From NCBI RefSeq assembly GCF_937906425.1, contig NZ_CALCYR010000258.1, forward strand, positions 1 to 5,818: 5,818 nucleotides of DNA. The letters are read 5' to 3'. The position numbers and the translations under genes were made by a program. The notes beneath the pieces were generated by a model, which was not told the origin of the DNA, made no database searches, and was given only the letters and a program-made list of their open reading frames with translations. Positions 1 to 5,413 of the stretch are shown here, piece by piece (position 1 is the stretch's first letter; every line of letters starts with the position of its first letter). Origin of the DNA: an uncultured Methanobrevibacter sp. Its GTDB lineage: Archaea; Methanobacteriota; Methanobacteria; Methanobacteriales; Methanobacteriaceae.

Positions 1-116
1 TTCATCTGTTTTGTCTTCGGATGATTTTTTCTTATTTTTAATTTTTTATTCATCTGTTTTGTCTTCGGATGATTTTTTCTTATTTTTAATTTTTTATTCA
101 TCTCTTTTGTCTTGGG
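1..116. repeat. 48-bp tandem repeat at the 3' end of the CNNM/CorC-type gene
   Basis: Two identical 48-bp units lie at 1-48 and 49-96. A third, diverged unit begins at 97 (18 of 20 bases match over 97-116) and is the end of the coding region itself. Read on the minus strand, each unit is exactly 16 codons and contains one TAA. The last residues of the gene (QDKRDE, stop) are followed in the same frame by lysine-rich units ending EDKTDE, stop. The array runs off the left edge, so its copy number is unknown. On the plus strand the units are T-rich and could stop transcription entering from the left; this is inference. Confidence 0.93.
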
Positions 117-1443
117 CGAATTTATTTTCTTTTTTTTCGTCCTTGACTTTAACAAATATTTTATCAATATGGTTTCCGTCCATGTCAATGATTTCGAATG
201 TGAATTTCTTGAATTCGAATTTTTCTCCCTCTTCAGGTATTCTGCCTGCATGGGAAAGGATTAAACCTGCAATTGTTGTATAACCGTCTTCAACTTCTCC
301 AGGCAAATCTTTTTCAATATTGAATAGGTCCTTAAAGTCTTCGATTGAAAATCTTCCGTCAATGGTCCAGATATTGTCGCTTCTTTGAATAGCCTTTGGA
401 TCGTCTTCCTCATCAATTCCGGGAATGTCTCCAACAATTCCCTCAAGAAGGTCGTTTAATGTAATCAATCCGACCACACTGCCGAATTCATCAACCACAA
501 GTGCCATGTGAACATAGGATTGGTTTTGCTTAAATTCCTTAAGCAAATCCATTGAAAGCATGCTTTCAGGAACAACCAAAGGTGATTTTACAGTATTTTT
601 AATGTCTATTGTATCCTCTTCAAAGAGTTTGCTTAAGATGTCCTTTGCCTGTACAACACCAATGAAATCATCCAATTCTTCTTCAGCAACTGGGAATATG
701 GAACGTTTGCTGTTTATGATTTTTTTCTTGTTTTCTTCAATGCTGTCTTCCAAGTCAATCCATATCATTTCACTTCTAGGAGTCATTATCATATCCACTT
801 TCTGGTCATCAAGACGGAAAACTCTTTTGATAATGTCTTCCTCTTCTTTTTCAATGGTTCCGTCTTCAATTCCCTCTTCAATTAATAACTTGACTTCCTC
901 TTCAGTGACCAAGTCTTCTTTTGCTTCAGAACCAACAAGTTTTAATGCAAAATTGGTTGATCCATCCAATAATCTTACAATTGGTTTACAGATAATTGAA
1001 GTAATCTGCATGAATTTTGCAGTTTTTAGGGAATAGTCTTCAGGATCATTTAAAGCCATTCTTTTAGGTACAATTTCTCCAATCAAAATTGTAAAGTAGG
1101 TTGTAATTAAAATCACAATTATAAAACTGATTTGATAACTGTAAGGTATGTATTGGCTTAAGAATATTCCTAAAGGTTCAGAGAATGTAGTTCCACCAAG
1201 TGCCCCTGTAATGATTGCTACAAAGGTGATACCTACTTGAACGGTTGATAAAAATTCATTTGCATGGTCCATGAAATCCAGTACTTTTATAGCATTTTTG
1301 TTTCCAGTTTCTGCTATTTTTTGAATTTTTATACGTCTTGCCGATACAACTGCAATTTCTGCAAGTGATAATACTCCATTAAGTATTATCAAGATTATTA
1401 TTATTGCAATTTCAATAAGTATTATTATCGAGTCCATTTTCAT
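94..1443 (-). CDS. CNNM/CorC-HlyC family membrane protein (DUF21 + two CBS domains + CorC_HlyC)
   Basis: A 449-residue membrane protein with the full CNNM/CorC layout. The N-terminal DUF21 membrane domain has hydrophobic segments near residues 5-30, 65-83 and 104-124, and ends with a GEIVPKR motif at 122-128. A CBS pair follows at about 218-275 (opening with MTPRSEM) and 285-342 (LVVDEFGSVVGLITLNDL). The CorC_HlyC domain spans about 357-436, before a charged lysine-rich tail. Family members are linked to Mg2+ or other divalent-cation efflux, and CBS domains sense adenine nucleotides; the old hemolysin label is not functional evidence. The substrate cannot be read here. The start is uncertain between Met at 1443 (AAGGA 4 nt upstream) and Met at 1437 (AAGGA 10 nt upstream). 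It stands alone, 329 nt from the DUF1922 gene. Its 3' tail is part of a 48-bp tandem repeat. Confidence 0.93.
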   Translation of the reverse strand: MKMDSIIILIEIAIIIILIILNGVLSLAEIAVVSARRIKIQKIAETGNKNAIKVLDFMDHANEFLSTVQVGITFVAIITGALGGTTFSEPLGIFLSQYIPYSYQISFIIVILITTYFTILIGEIVPKRMALNDPEDYSLKTAKFMQITSIICKPIVRLLDGSTNFALKLVGSEAKEDLVTEEEVKLLIEEGIEDGTIEKEEEDIIKRVFRLDDQKVDMIMTPRSEMIWIDLEDSIEENKKKIINSKRSIFPVAEEELDDFIGVVQAKDILSKLFEEDTIDIKNTVKSPLVVPESMLSMDLLKEFKQNQSYVHMALVVDEFGSVVGLITLNDLLEGIVGDIPGIDEEDDPKAIQRSDNIWTIDGRFSIEDFKDLFNIEKDLPGEVEDGYTTIAGLILSHAGRIPEEGEKFEFKKFTFEIIDMDGNHIDKIFVKVKDEKKENKFAQDKRDE

Positions 1444-1447
1444 TAAG

Positions 1448-1452
1448 TCCTT
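1448..1452 (-). promoter_or_regulatory. Ribosome-binding site of the CNNM/CorC-type gene
   Basis: AAGGA on the minus strand lies 4 nt before the ATG at 1443 and 10 nt before the in-frame ATG at 1437. AAGGA pairs with the distal part of the anti-Shine-Dalgarno sequence, and the TraB-family gene in this window has the same motif at 7 nt. The second ATG is therefore a serious alternative start. Confidence 0.55.
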
Positions 1453-1504
1453 TTAAAATTGTATTTTTAAAATTCATTTTAATTTATGATTTTATAATAT
1501 TTAT

Positions 1505-1516
1505 GTTTATATGAAT
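1505..1516 (-). promoter_or_regulatory. Possible TATA box of the CNNM/CorC-type gene
   Basis: ATTCATATAAAC on the minus strand resembles an archaeal TATA box. It would give a start site about 25 nt downstream and a leader of some 35-40 nt. The whole region is extremely A+T-rich, so chance matches are common. Confidence 0.25.
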
Positions 1517-1573
1517 TTTTTTTTAAAAAAAGCCAGATTTTTAAAATTTTTGCAATTGAATTGAATTTTTATA

Positions 1574-1744
1574 ATCAAATTTAATTTTTGTAATTTAGTT
1601 GAATTTTTTTATTTTAATTCCATTTTTGTAATTAAATTTAATTTTTGTAATTAATTTGAATTTTTTATTTTAATTCAATTTTTTTATTTAAATTAAAATT
1701 TTTTAATTTTTATTGAATTTTTTATTTTAATTCAATTTTTATTA
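1574..1744. repeat. 57-bp degenerate tandem repeat downstream of the DUF1922 gene
   Basis: Three imperfect units lie at 1574-1630, 1631-1687 and 1688-1744. The shared segment beginning GAATTTTTT recurs at 1601, 1658 and 1715, exactly 57 bp apart. The second and third units hold an inverted repeat TTGAATT/AATTCAA around a T-rich loop (1656-1678 and 1713-1735). The array fills most of the 329-nt gap between the DUF1922 stop and the CNNM/CorC-type start. No ORF or RNA gene is apparent in that gap. Confidence 0.85.
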
Positions 1745-1772
1745 AGAAAAATGATTTTTCATTTTAAACCAA

Positions 1773-2033
1773 TTATTCATTGTTAAATTTTCTTTCCAAT
1801 TGATTTAAGAATTTATTTGATTTAAATTCATCAGCTGTTTTAAACATGCTTCCTCCGTAGATTTCCTCTTGCATTTTTTGAACAGCTTCTGAAGCGTCAT
1901 TTGCAGTTTCTACTTTTTGAAGAATTCTGCGGCTTTTGACTTTAATTGTCTTTCCACAAGTACATTTTCTGGTTTTAACGCCTTGTTTTGCATAAAGTAC
2001 TCTTCCACAGTCACATCTAAATATGTAATACAT
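1773..2033 (-). CDS. DUF1922 zinc-ribbon protein
   Basis: A small 86-residue protein with four cysteines as two CxCG knuckles: C7-x-C9-G and C24-x-C26-G, 14 residues apart. The conserved RVLYAKQG segment follows the first knuckle. This matches DUF1922, the archaeal family of Methanothermobacter MTH1184, a short protein of solved structure and unknown function. The cysteines should bind one zinc ion. The rest (about residues 40-86) is charged and probably helical, with no membrane segment or signal peptide. The start is well supported: GTGAT sits 4 nt before the ATG. It stands alone between two repeat-filled gaps, so neighbours do not suggest a role; a nucleic-acid or protein-binding function would be a guess from the fold. 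Confidence 0.9.
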   Translation of the reverse strand: MYYIFRCDCGRVLYAKQGVKTRKCTCGKTIKVKSRRILQKVETANDASEAVQKMQEEIYGGSMFKTADEFKSNKFLNQLERKFNNE

Positions 2034-2037
2034 TTAA

Positions 2038-2042
2038 ATCAC
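2038..2042 (-). promoter_or_regulatory. Ribosome-binding site of the DUF1922 gene
   Basis: GTGAT on the minus strand, 4 nt before the ATG at 2033, matches the start-proximal half of the archaeal Shine-Dalgarno consensus and fixes the start. Confidence 0.7.
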
Positions 2043-2057
2043 TTATTTTTTTATTAT

Positions 2058-2069
2058 TAATATTATAAT
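2058..2069 (-). promoter_or_regulatory. Possible TATA box of the DUF1922 gene
   Basis: GATTATAATATT on the minus strand lies about 25-36 nt before the ATG. It would give a short leader just long enough to carry the GTGAT site. It is weak evidence in A+T-rich DNA. Confidence 0.25.
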
Positions 2070-2120
2070 CAAAATTTTTTAATATTACATCAAAAAGAAA
2101 TAGATAAATTTCAAAGGATT

Positions 2121-2313
2121 GTTTATTTTTAAAATATCGAATTTAACTATTTTCAATAAATAGTAAACATTTTAAGCATGATTATTTTTAAAATATTTTT
2201 GAATAACTATTTTCAATAAATAGTAAACATTTTAAGCATGTTTATTTTTAAAATATTTTTGAATAACTATCTTCAATAAATAGTAAACATTCTAAGTATG
2301 ATTATTTTTAAAA
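2121..2313. repeat. 60-bp tandem repeat with internal hairpin, downstream of the TraB-family gene
   Basis: Units lie at 2146-2205 and 2206-2265 (one mismatch in 60), with a third partial unit at 2266-2313 and a degenerate partial copy at about 2121-2145. Each unit opens with the inverted repeat ACTATTT-TCAAT-AAATAGT, a 7-bp stem with a 5-nt loop (2146-2164, 2206-2224 and 2266-2284). In the third unit the base at 2271 is C: this still pairs as G-U in a minus-strand transcript but not in a plus-strand one. The array lies past the TraB-family stop and upstream of the DUF1922 gene. The rest of the 326-nt gap (2034-2359) holds no ORF. Confidence 0.95.
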
Positions 2314-2337
2314 TCCATTCAATTAAACAATAGTTTC

Positions 2338-2351
2338 AATGGAAATCCATT
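2338..2351 (-). other. Short inverted repeat just past the TraB-family stop
   Basis: AATGGA-AA-TCCATT is a perfect 6-bp inverted repeat with a 2-nt spacer, 8 nt past the stop codon. No run of T follows it on the minus strand, so a terminator role is not shown. Confidence 0.35.
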
Positions 2352-2359
2352 AAAATTAT

Positions 2360-3526
2360 TTATCCTCCGAATATTTTCATAAAGAGAGGTATGAAAACCT
2401 GTGAAGGAAGTATAACCAATGTAGCTATACTGACACCTAAATTGGTTCCTATAACAACTAGCAATATTCTTACAATATTATTGTTCCAAAGATCCCTTAA
2501 ACTTTCTATTTTTCCTAAATTATGTATGTCGCTTGTTCTTACTTCTCTGAATTTTGCTTCTGCAAGTCCTGAAAACCAACCTGCTGCAAGTAAAGGGTGG
2601 ATAATGGTTAAAGGAGCTACAACTCCTCCAATAAGTGCGGATTGGATTTTAGATCCTGATAATATTGAACCTAAAAAGCCCATAATCATGCTGATTACAA
2701 TAAATTCTATAACATTTCCTTGAATTTGGATTCCTTTTAGCCATGCAAGAAAAAATATCACTATAAACATGATGGGAATAAGTGCAAGTATGATCTTAAG
2801 CCAAGGAATTCCTCCCTTCTTTTCAAGGCTTATCAATTCGGAATGAGGTGGAATTGTTTCGGGATTATCCAGATATCTGTTAATTCCTTCCCTATGTCCT
2901 GCACCTACAACTGCTATGACATGGTCTTCCGGAATATGTAATATGCTGTTTGCAAGATAAGCGTCTCTTTCGTTTACCAATGCTTCATAAGCTCCAGGGG
3001 AAATTTCCTTAAAGTAACCCATTGCCTCATCGATAACGGATTGTTCCTTAAGTTCCTCAACATCAAGTTCGTCCTCATCTGATGAGAAAAGGGAAGCTAT
3101 TAGTCCATAGAGGAATTTTAGTTTCTCCCATCCGCTCATATTGTTTAAAACTCTTTGCAATGTAATATTGATGTCCCTGTCTATTAAAACGATTTTGCAG
3201 CCTATTTCTTCTGCAGCTTCAATTGCAGTAATCATTTCAGATCCAGGTTTAACGTCTAAATCATCTCCAATCTTATTTTGCATATAGGAGAGAATTGTTG
3301 TAATAAAGAAAAGGCCTACCTTATTTTCCTTAATGATTTTGGAAATGTGGATTTCATCATTTTCTTCAATGCCCTTTCTTTGATTCATTAATTTGATGTA
3401 TCTTCCTCTGTCTAATTCAATAGCAACTGCATCCGGCAGGTCTTCAAGGATTGCCTCTCTTACCTCATTGGCACTTTCCTGTGAAACGTGAGCAGTTCCT
3501 ATAATTTTTAAACATTCTCTATTCAT
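2360..3526 (-). CDS. TraB/PrgY-family membrane protein
   Basis: A 388-residue protein of the TraB/PrgY/GumN family, in the long archaeal form with a C-terminal membrane domain. The N-terminal domain carries the hallmark motifs: GTAHVS (10-15), ELDRGRY (37-43), LIDRD (114-118), NERDAYLA (185-192) and VVGAGHREGI (206-215). The conserved His and Glu residues fit the proposal, based on the related TIKI proteins, that this fold is a metal-dependent protease. The namesake enterococcal proteins reduce pheromone signalling, but no pheromone system is known in archaea, so the role here is unknown. Hydrophobic segments lie near 242-264, 272-290, 295-318 and 352-383, anchoring it in the membrane. The start is supported by AAGGA 7 nt before the ATG, only nine residues ahead of GTAHVS. 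Long gaps on both sides suggest its own transcript. Confidence 0.93.
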   Translation of the reverse strand: MNRECLKIIGTAHVSQESANEVREAILEDLPDAVAIELDRGRYIKLMNQRKGIEENDEIHISKIIKENKVGLFFITTILSYMQNKIGDDLDVKPGSEMITAIEAAEEIGCKIVLIDRDINITLQRVLNNMSGWEKLKFLYGLIASLFSSDEDELDVEELKEQSVIDEAMGYFKEISPGAYEALVNERDAYLANSILHIPEDHVIAVVGAGHREGINRYLDNPETIPPHSELISLEKKGGIPWLKIILALIPIMFIVIFFLAWLKGIQIQGNVIEFIVISMIMGFLGSILSGSKIQSALIGGVVAPLTIIHPLLAAGWFSGLAEAKFREVRTSDIHNLGKIESLRDLWNNNIVRILLVVIGTNLGVSIATLVILPSQVFIPLFMKIFGG

Positions 3527-3533
3527 TAGATTT

Positions 3534-3538
3534 TCCTT
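3534..3538 (-). promoter_or_regulatory. Ribosome-binding site of the TraB-family gene
   Basis: AAGGA (within AGAAGGAA) on the minus strand, 7 nt before the ATG at 3526, is the clearest such site in the window. Confidence 0.7.
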
Positions 3539-3630
3539 CTTGATACTTTTTAAAATAATTAACTTTAAGTTAATAAAAATTTCTTAATTTATCTATTAAT
3601 ATTAATGTAATTTATTTATCTTTATTAATT

Positions 3631-3646
3631 TATTTATATATTTTTT
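3631..3646 (-). promoter_or_regulatory. Possible TATA box of the TraB-family gene
   Basis: AAAATATATAAATA on the minus strand, preceded by a run of A, is the best archaeal TATA-box match in the window. It lies a little over 100 nt before the ATG and implies a leader of about 80 nt. The A+T richness limits confidence. Confidence 0.38.
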
Positions 3647-3694
3647 GAAAAATTAGAACTTTTTTCAAATGATTTTTATTTTTGTTTAGGTAAG

Positions 3695-3815
3695 TTGATT
3701 TAAAATAATGGGTTAAGATTATTTTATTTTTAAAAATTGATTATGAATAAGTGGTTAAGATTATTTTATTTTTAAAAATTGATTATGAATAAGGGGGTTA
3801 GGATTATTTTATTTA
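3695..3815. repeat. 42-bp tandem repeat abutting the comB stop codon
   Basis: Units begin with GGTTAAGATT at 3711 and 3753 (the first 40 bases identical) and GGTTAGGATT at 3796. The spacing is 42 and then 43 bp, the extra base being a G in a G-run at 3793-3797. A degenerate half unit precedes them at about 3695-3710. The last unit runs into the comB stop codon. No ORF lies in this gap (3527-3812). Confidence 0.93.
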
Positions 3816-3829
3816 TTCATTAAATAATC
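3802..3829 (-). other. Inverted repeat spanning the comB stop codon
   Basis: GATTATTT (3802-3809) and AAATAATC (3822-3829) are perfect 8-bp arms around a 12-nt loop that contains the comB stop codon. The transcript could form a hairpin at the end of the gene. The stem is A+T-rich and so weak, and no strong T-run follows directly. Confidence 0.4.
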
Positions 3830-4580
3830 TGATTTTTCCATCTTTATAAATTGGAACATTTTCACTAATGTTTTTCTCTAAACAGAATTTTACATCCTCT
3901 TCGTATCCTAAAAAAGTCAATCTTCTTGCAGACATTGATTTCCCAAGATTTTGCATAAAGATGTCCTGGTTTCTACTTGCCAAAAGGGCTGAAAATGCAT
4001 ATTCGCTAAGGCCTTCTCTTTTTCTCCATAAACTTTTGTCCAATTTTTCATTTCTTTCATTAATGTTTGGAATCTCTGTGATGTCATCTTCAAGATTTAA
4101 TTCCTTATCAATCCAATAAAGTATTTCTCCAGCACCAATAAAATCCTCAATTGAAAAATGTCCTTCAAATCCTGCCATTACAAGGGATATTTCTTCATTT
4201 GCAAGTTTAATTGCAGTTTCTGCAACTTTCTTTGCATTTGTCAATGTTCCAATAAGTATTGTTTTTGAATGAATGTTTTCCAATACTCTTACTCCATTGC
4301 TTGTTGTAAGAACCAAGCAGTCTTTAGTGGTTTTATAGTCCCTTAGGTCTGTTGGTGAATTTCCAATATCAAATCCTTCAATTGTTTTCCCTCTTCTTTC
4401 TCCAGCCAAGACTGCATCATGTTTTCTGGCTAATTCAATTGCTTCTTCAGGAGTGAAAGCAGGAATAATTTCTTTAAACTTATCTAAAGCTGCTATAATT
4501 GAAGTACTTGCCCTTAATGTATCTATCATAATTGAAACATCTTTTGAAGAACTTTTTTCAAATTCTAGTTTCACTTTCAA
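3813..4580 (-). CDS. comB: 2-phosphosulfolactate phosphatase ComB
   Basis: A 255-residue cytoplasmic enzyme of the ComB family. It hydrolyses 2-phosphosulfolactate to sulfolactate and phosphate (EC 3.1.3.71), the second step of coenzyme M synthesis from phosphoenolpyruvate and sulfite in methanogens. Family signatures are present in order: DTLRAST (20-26), GERRG (60-64), GFDIGNSP (69-76), LTTSNG (91-96), AGFEG (136-140) and the acidic pair ED (145-146). The length is normal for an intact protein. The start codon appears to be TTG at 4580: GAGG lies 7 nt before it, while the alternative GTG at 4574 would be 13 nt away. It is divergent from the gene at 4821. No other coenzyme M genes are in the window. 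The stop codon lies in an inverted repeat at the edge of a 42-bp array. Confidence 0.94.
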   Translation of the reverse strand: MKVKLEFEKSSSKDVSIMIDTLRASTSIIAALDKFKEIIPAFTPEEAIELARKHDAVLAGERRGKTIEGFDIGNSPTDLRDYKTTKDCLVLTTSNGVRVLENIHSKTILIGTLTNAKKVAETAIKLANEEISLVMAGFEGHFSIEDFIGAGEILYWIDKELNLEDDITEIPNINERNEKLDKSLWRKREGLSEYAFSALLASRNQDIFMQNLGKSMSARRLTFLGYEEDVKFCLEKNISENVPIYKDGKIRLFNE

Positions 4581-4587
4581 TTTAATG

Positions 4588-4591
4588 CCTC
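4588..4591 (-). promoter_or_regulatory. Ribosome-binding site selecting a TTG start for comB
   Basis: GAGG on the minus strand is 7 nt before the TTG at 4580. No in-frame ATG is near; the next candidate is the GTG at 4574. The spacing favours TTG. Confidence 0.6.
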
Positions 4592-4617
4592 TATTAGTTT
4601 AATCAGTGATTTTAAAA

Positions 4618-4628
4618 AAATATATTTT
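4618..4628 (-). promoter_or_regulatory. Possible TATA box of comB
   Basis: AAAATATATTT on the minus strand ends 37 nt before the TTG codon. A start site about 25 nt downstream would leave a short leader that still includes the GAGG site. Confidence 0.35.
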
Positions 4629-4658
4629 GTTTTAAATAAAAATTTTTATTAATGTCCA

Positions 4659-4670
4659 TTATAATATATA
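4659..4670 (+). promoter_or_regulatory. Possible TATA box of the divergent gene
   Basis: TTATAATATATA in the divergent intergenic region could serve the plus-strand gene, implying a leader over 100 nt long. This is a weak call in A+T-rich DNA. Confidence 0.22.
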
Positions 4671-4820
4671 GAATTGATTCATATTAATAGATTAGTTAAG
4701 TTTGAAATTTTTTTTAAGTTTTTTAAAAATCAATTAAATCTTATTATTTTAAAAGCTTATTAATTTCTATTTCTAATCATTGATTATTTTGATTATTTTA
4801 ACTCTTATGTTGTGAAAAAA

Positions 4821-5404
4821 ATGAAAATTGTAACTACTCCAATGTGTAAAAAGATTGTAGAATGGGCTGGTTTAAAGGATTTTAACATTAATAAACATCC
4901 ATCCTTAGAAGATGGGGATTTTGCAATTTTATTGTCTGAAAGCAAGGTTGAAATGGATTCATTAGCCATTAAACTAAATACTTTTTTACAGATTAGGGAA
5001 AGCATTATGGAAGTTTCAAAGCTTTGTTTTGAAAATGATTTAATAGATTCGCCCATAACTGATTCAGAAATTGATGAAATCTTTTTAGATTATTCTGATT
5101 TGACTTATGCAAATTTAGACAAGCCATCTTTTGATGAAATAAAAAAATCTAATTCAAATAAAAATGTTAAGGTTTATTCCGAATTTCTAAAGGATATTGT
5201 TAGAAATCTTGGAGCTAATATTATTGATTTTAGTTTAAATTCAGATTCTAATTTGAAAGAGGAAGACTTTGAATATATTGTTTATCCGGATTATCTTGAA
5301 GATATTGTTTTAGAAAATGAGGATTTGGACAATAATGAAATTATTTTAATCAAGGTTTTAACCCATTCAAATGTTTCTAAAAATCCAATTGAAAGAGCAG
5401 AACA
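4821..5404 (+). CDS. Unrecognised archaeal protein, 3' end lost at the junction
   Basis: I do not recognise this family. The readable native part is about 195 residues: acidic and soluble, with no membrane segment or signal peptide. It opens MKIVTTPMCKKIVEWAG and has an AILLSESK stretch near residues 35-42, single cysteines near positions 9 and 68, and a second half rich in Asp, Glu, Asn and Leu. The ATG at 4821 is preferred over the GTG at 4812, because GTGA at 4812-4815 sits 5 nt before the ATG like the GTGAT site of the DUF1922 gene. The frame stays open to a stop at 5457-5459, but the last ~18 codons lie in foreign DNA and are not the true C-terminus. Given its place beside comB, a methanogen-specific protein is possible, but this is a guess. 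Confidence 0.75.
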
Positions 5405-5413
5405 AAGATATTC
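5393..5413. other. Junction between archaeal and bacterial DNA
   Basis: Left of this point the DNA is A+T-rich archaeal coding sequence; right of it, SecA. The stop at 5390-5392 in the SecA frame sets the left limit, and SecA-like sequence is recognisable from 5402. Bases 5402-5413 read sensibly in both frames (EQRYS and TKIF), which suggests a short shared sequence at the join. No insertion sequence, integrase, tRNA or repeat marks the boundary. Confidence 0.85.

Noticed and set aside
11..283. Plus-strand open frame of 90 codons with a repeated Phe-rich peptide
   Set aside because: The peptide repeat only reflects the 48-bp DNA repeat, and the frame is antisense to the CNNM/CorC-type coding region.
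560..1036. Plus-strand open frame of 158 codons
   Set aside because: It is a Ser/Phe-rich shadow antisense to the CBS region of the minus-strand gene; no family features.
2121..2313. CRISPR array
   Set aside because: The whole 60-bp period is repeated, with no unique spacers and no cas genes. The same holds for the 42-, 48- and 57-bp arrays.
4782..4799. Short direct repeat GATTATTTT twice before the divergent gene
   Set aside because: It is only two short copies in A+T-rich DNA and is likely chance; not comparable to the long-period arrays.
4581..4811. Riboswitch or small RNA in the divergent region
   Set aside because: I see no G+C-rich stems or conserved riboswitch-like elements, only A+T-rich sequence with possible TATA boxes.
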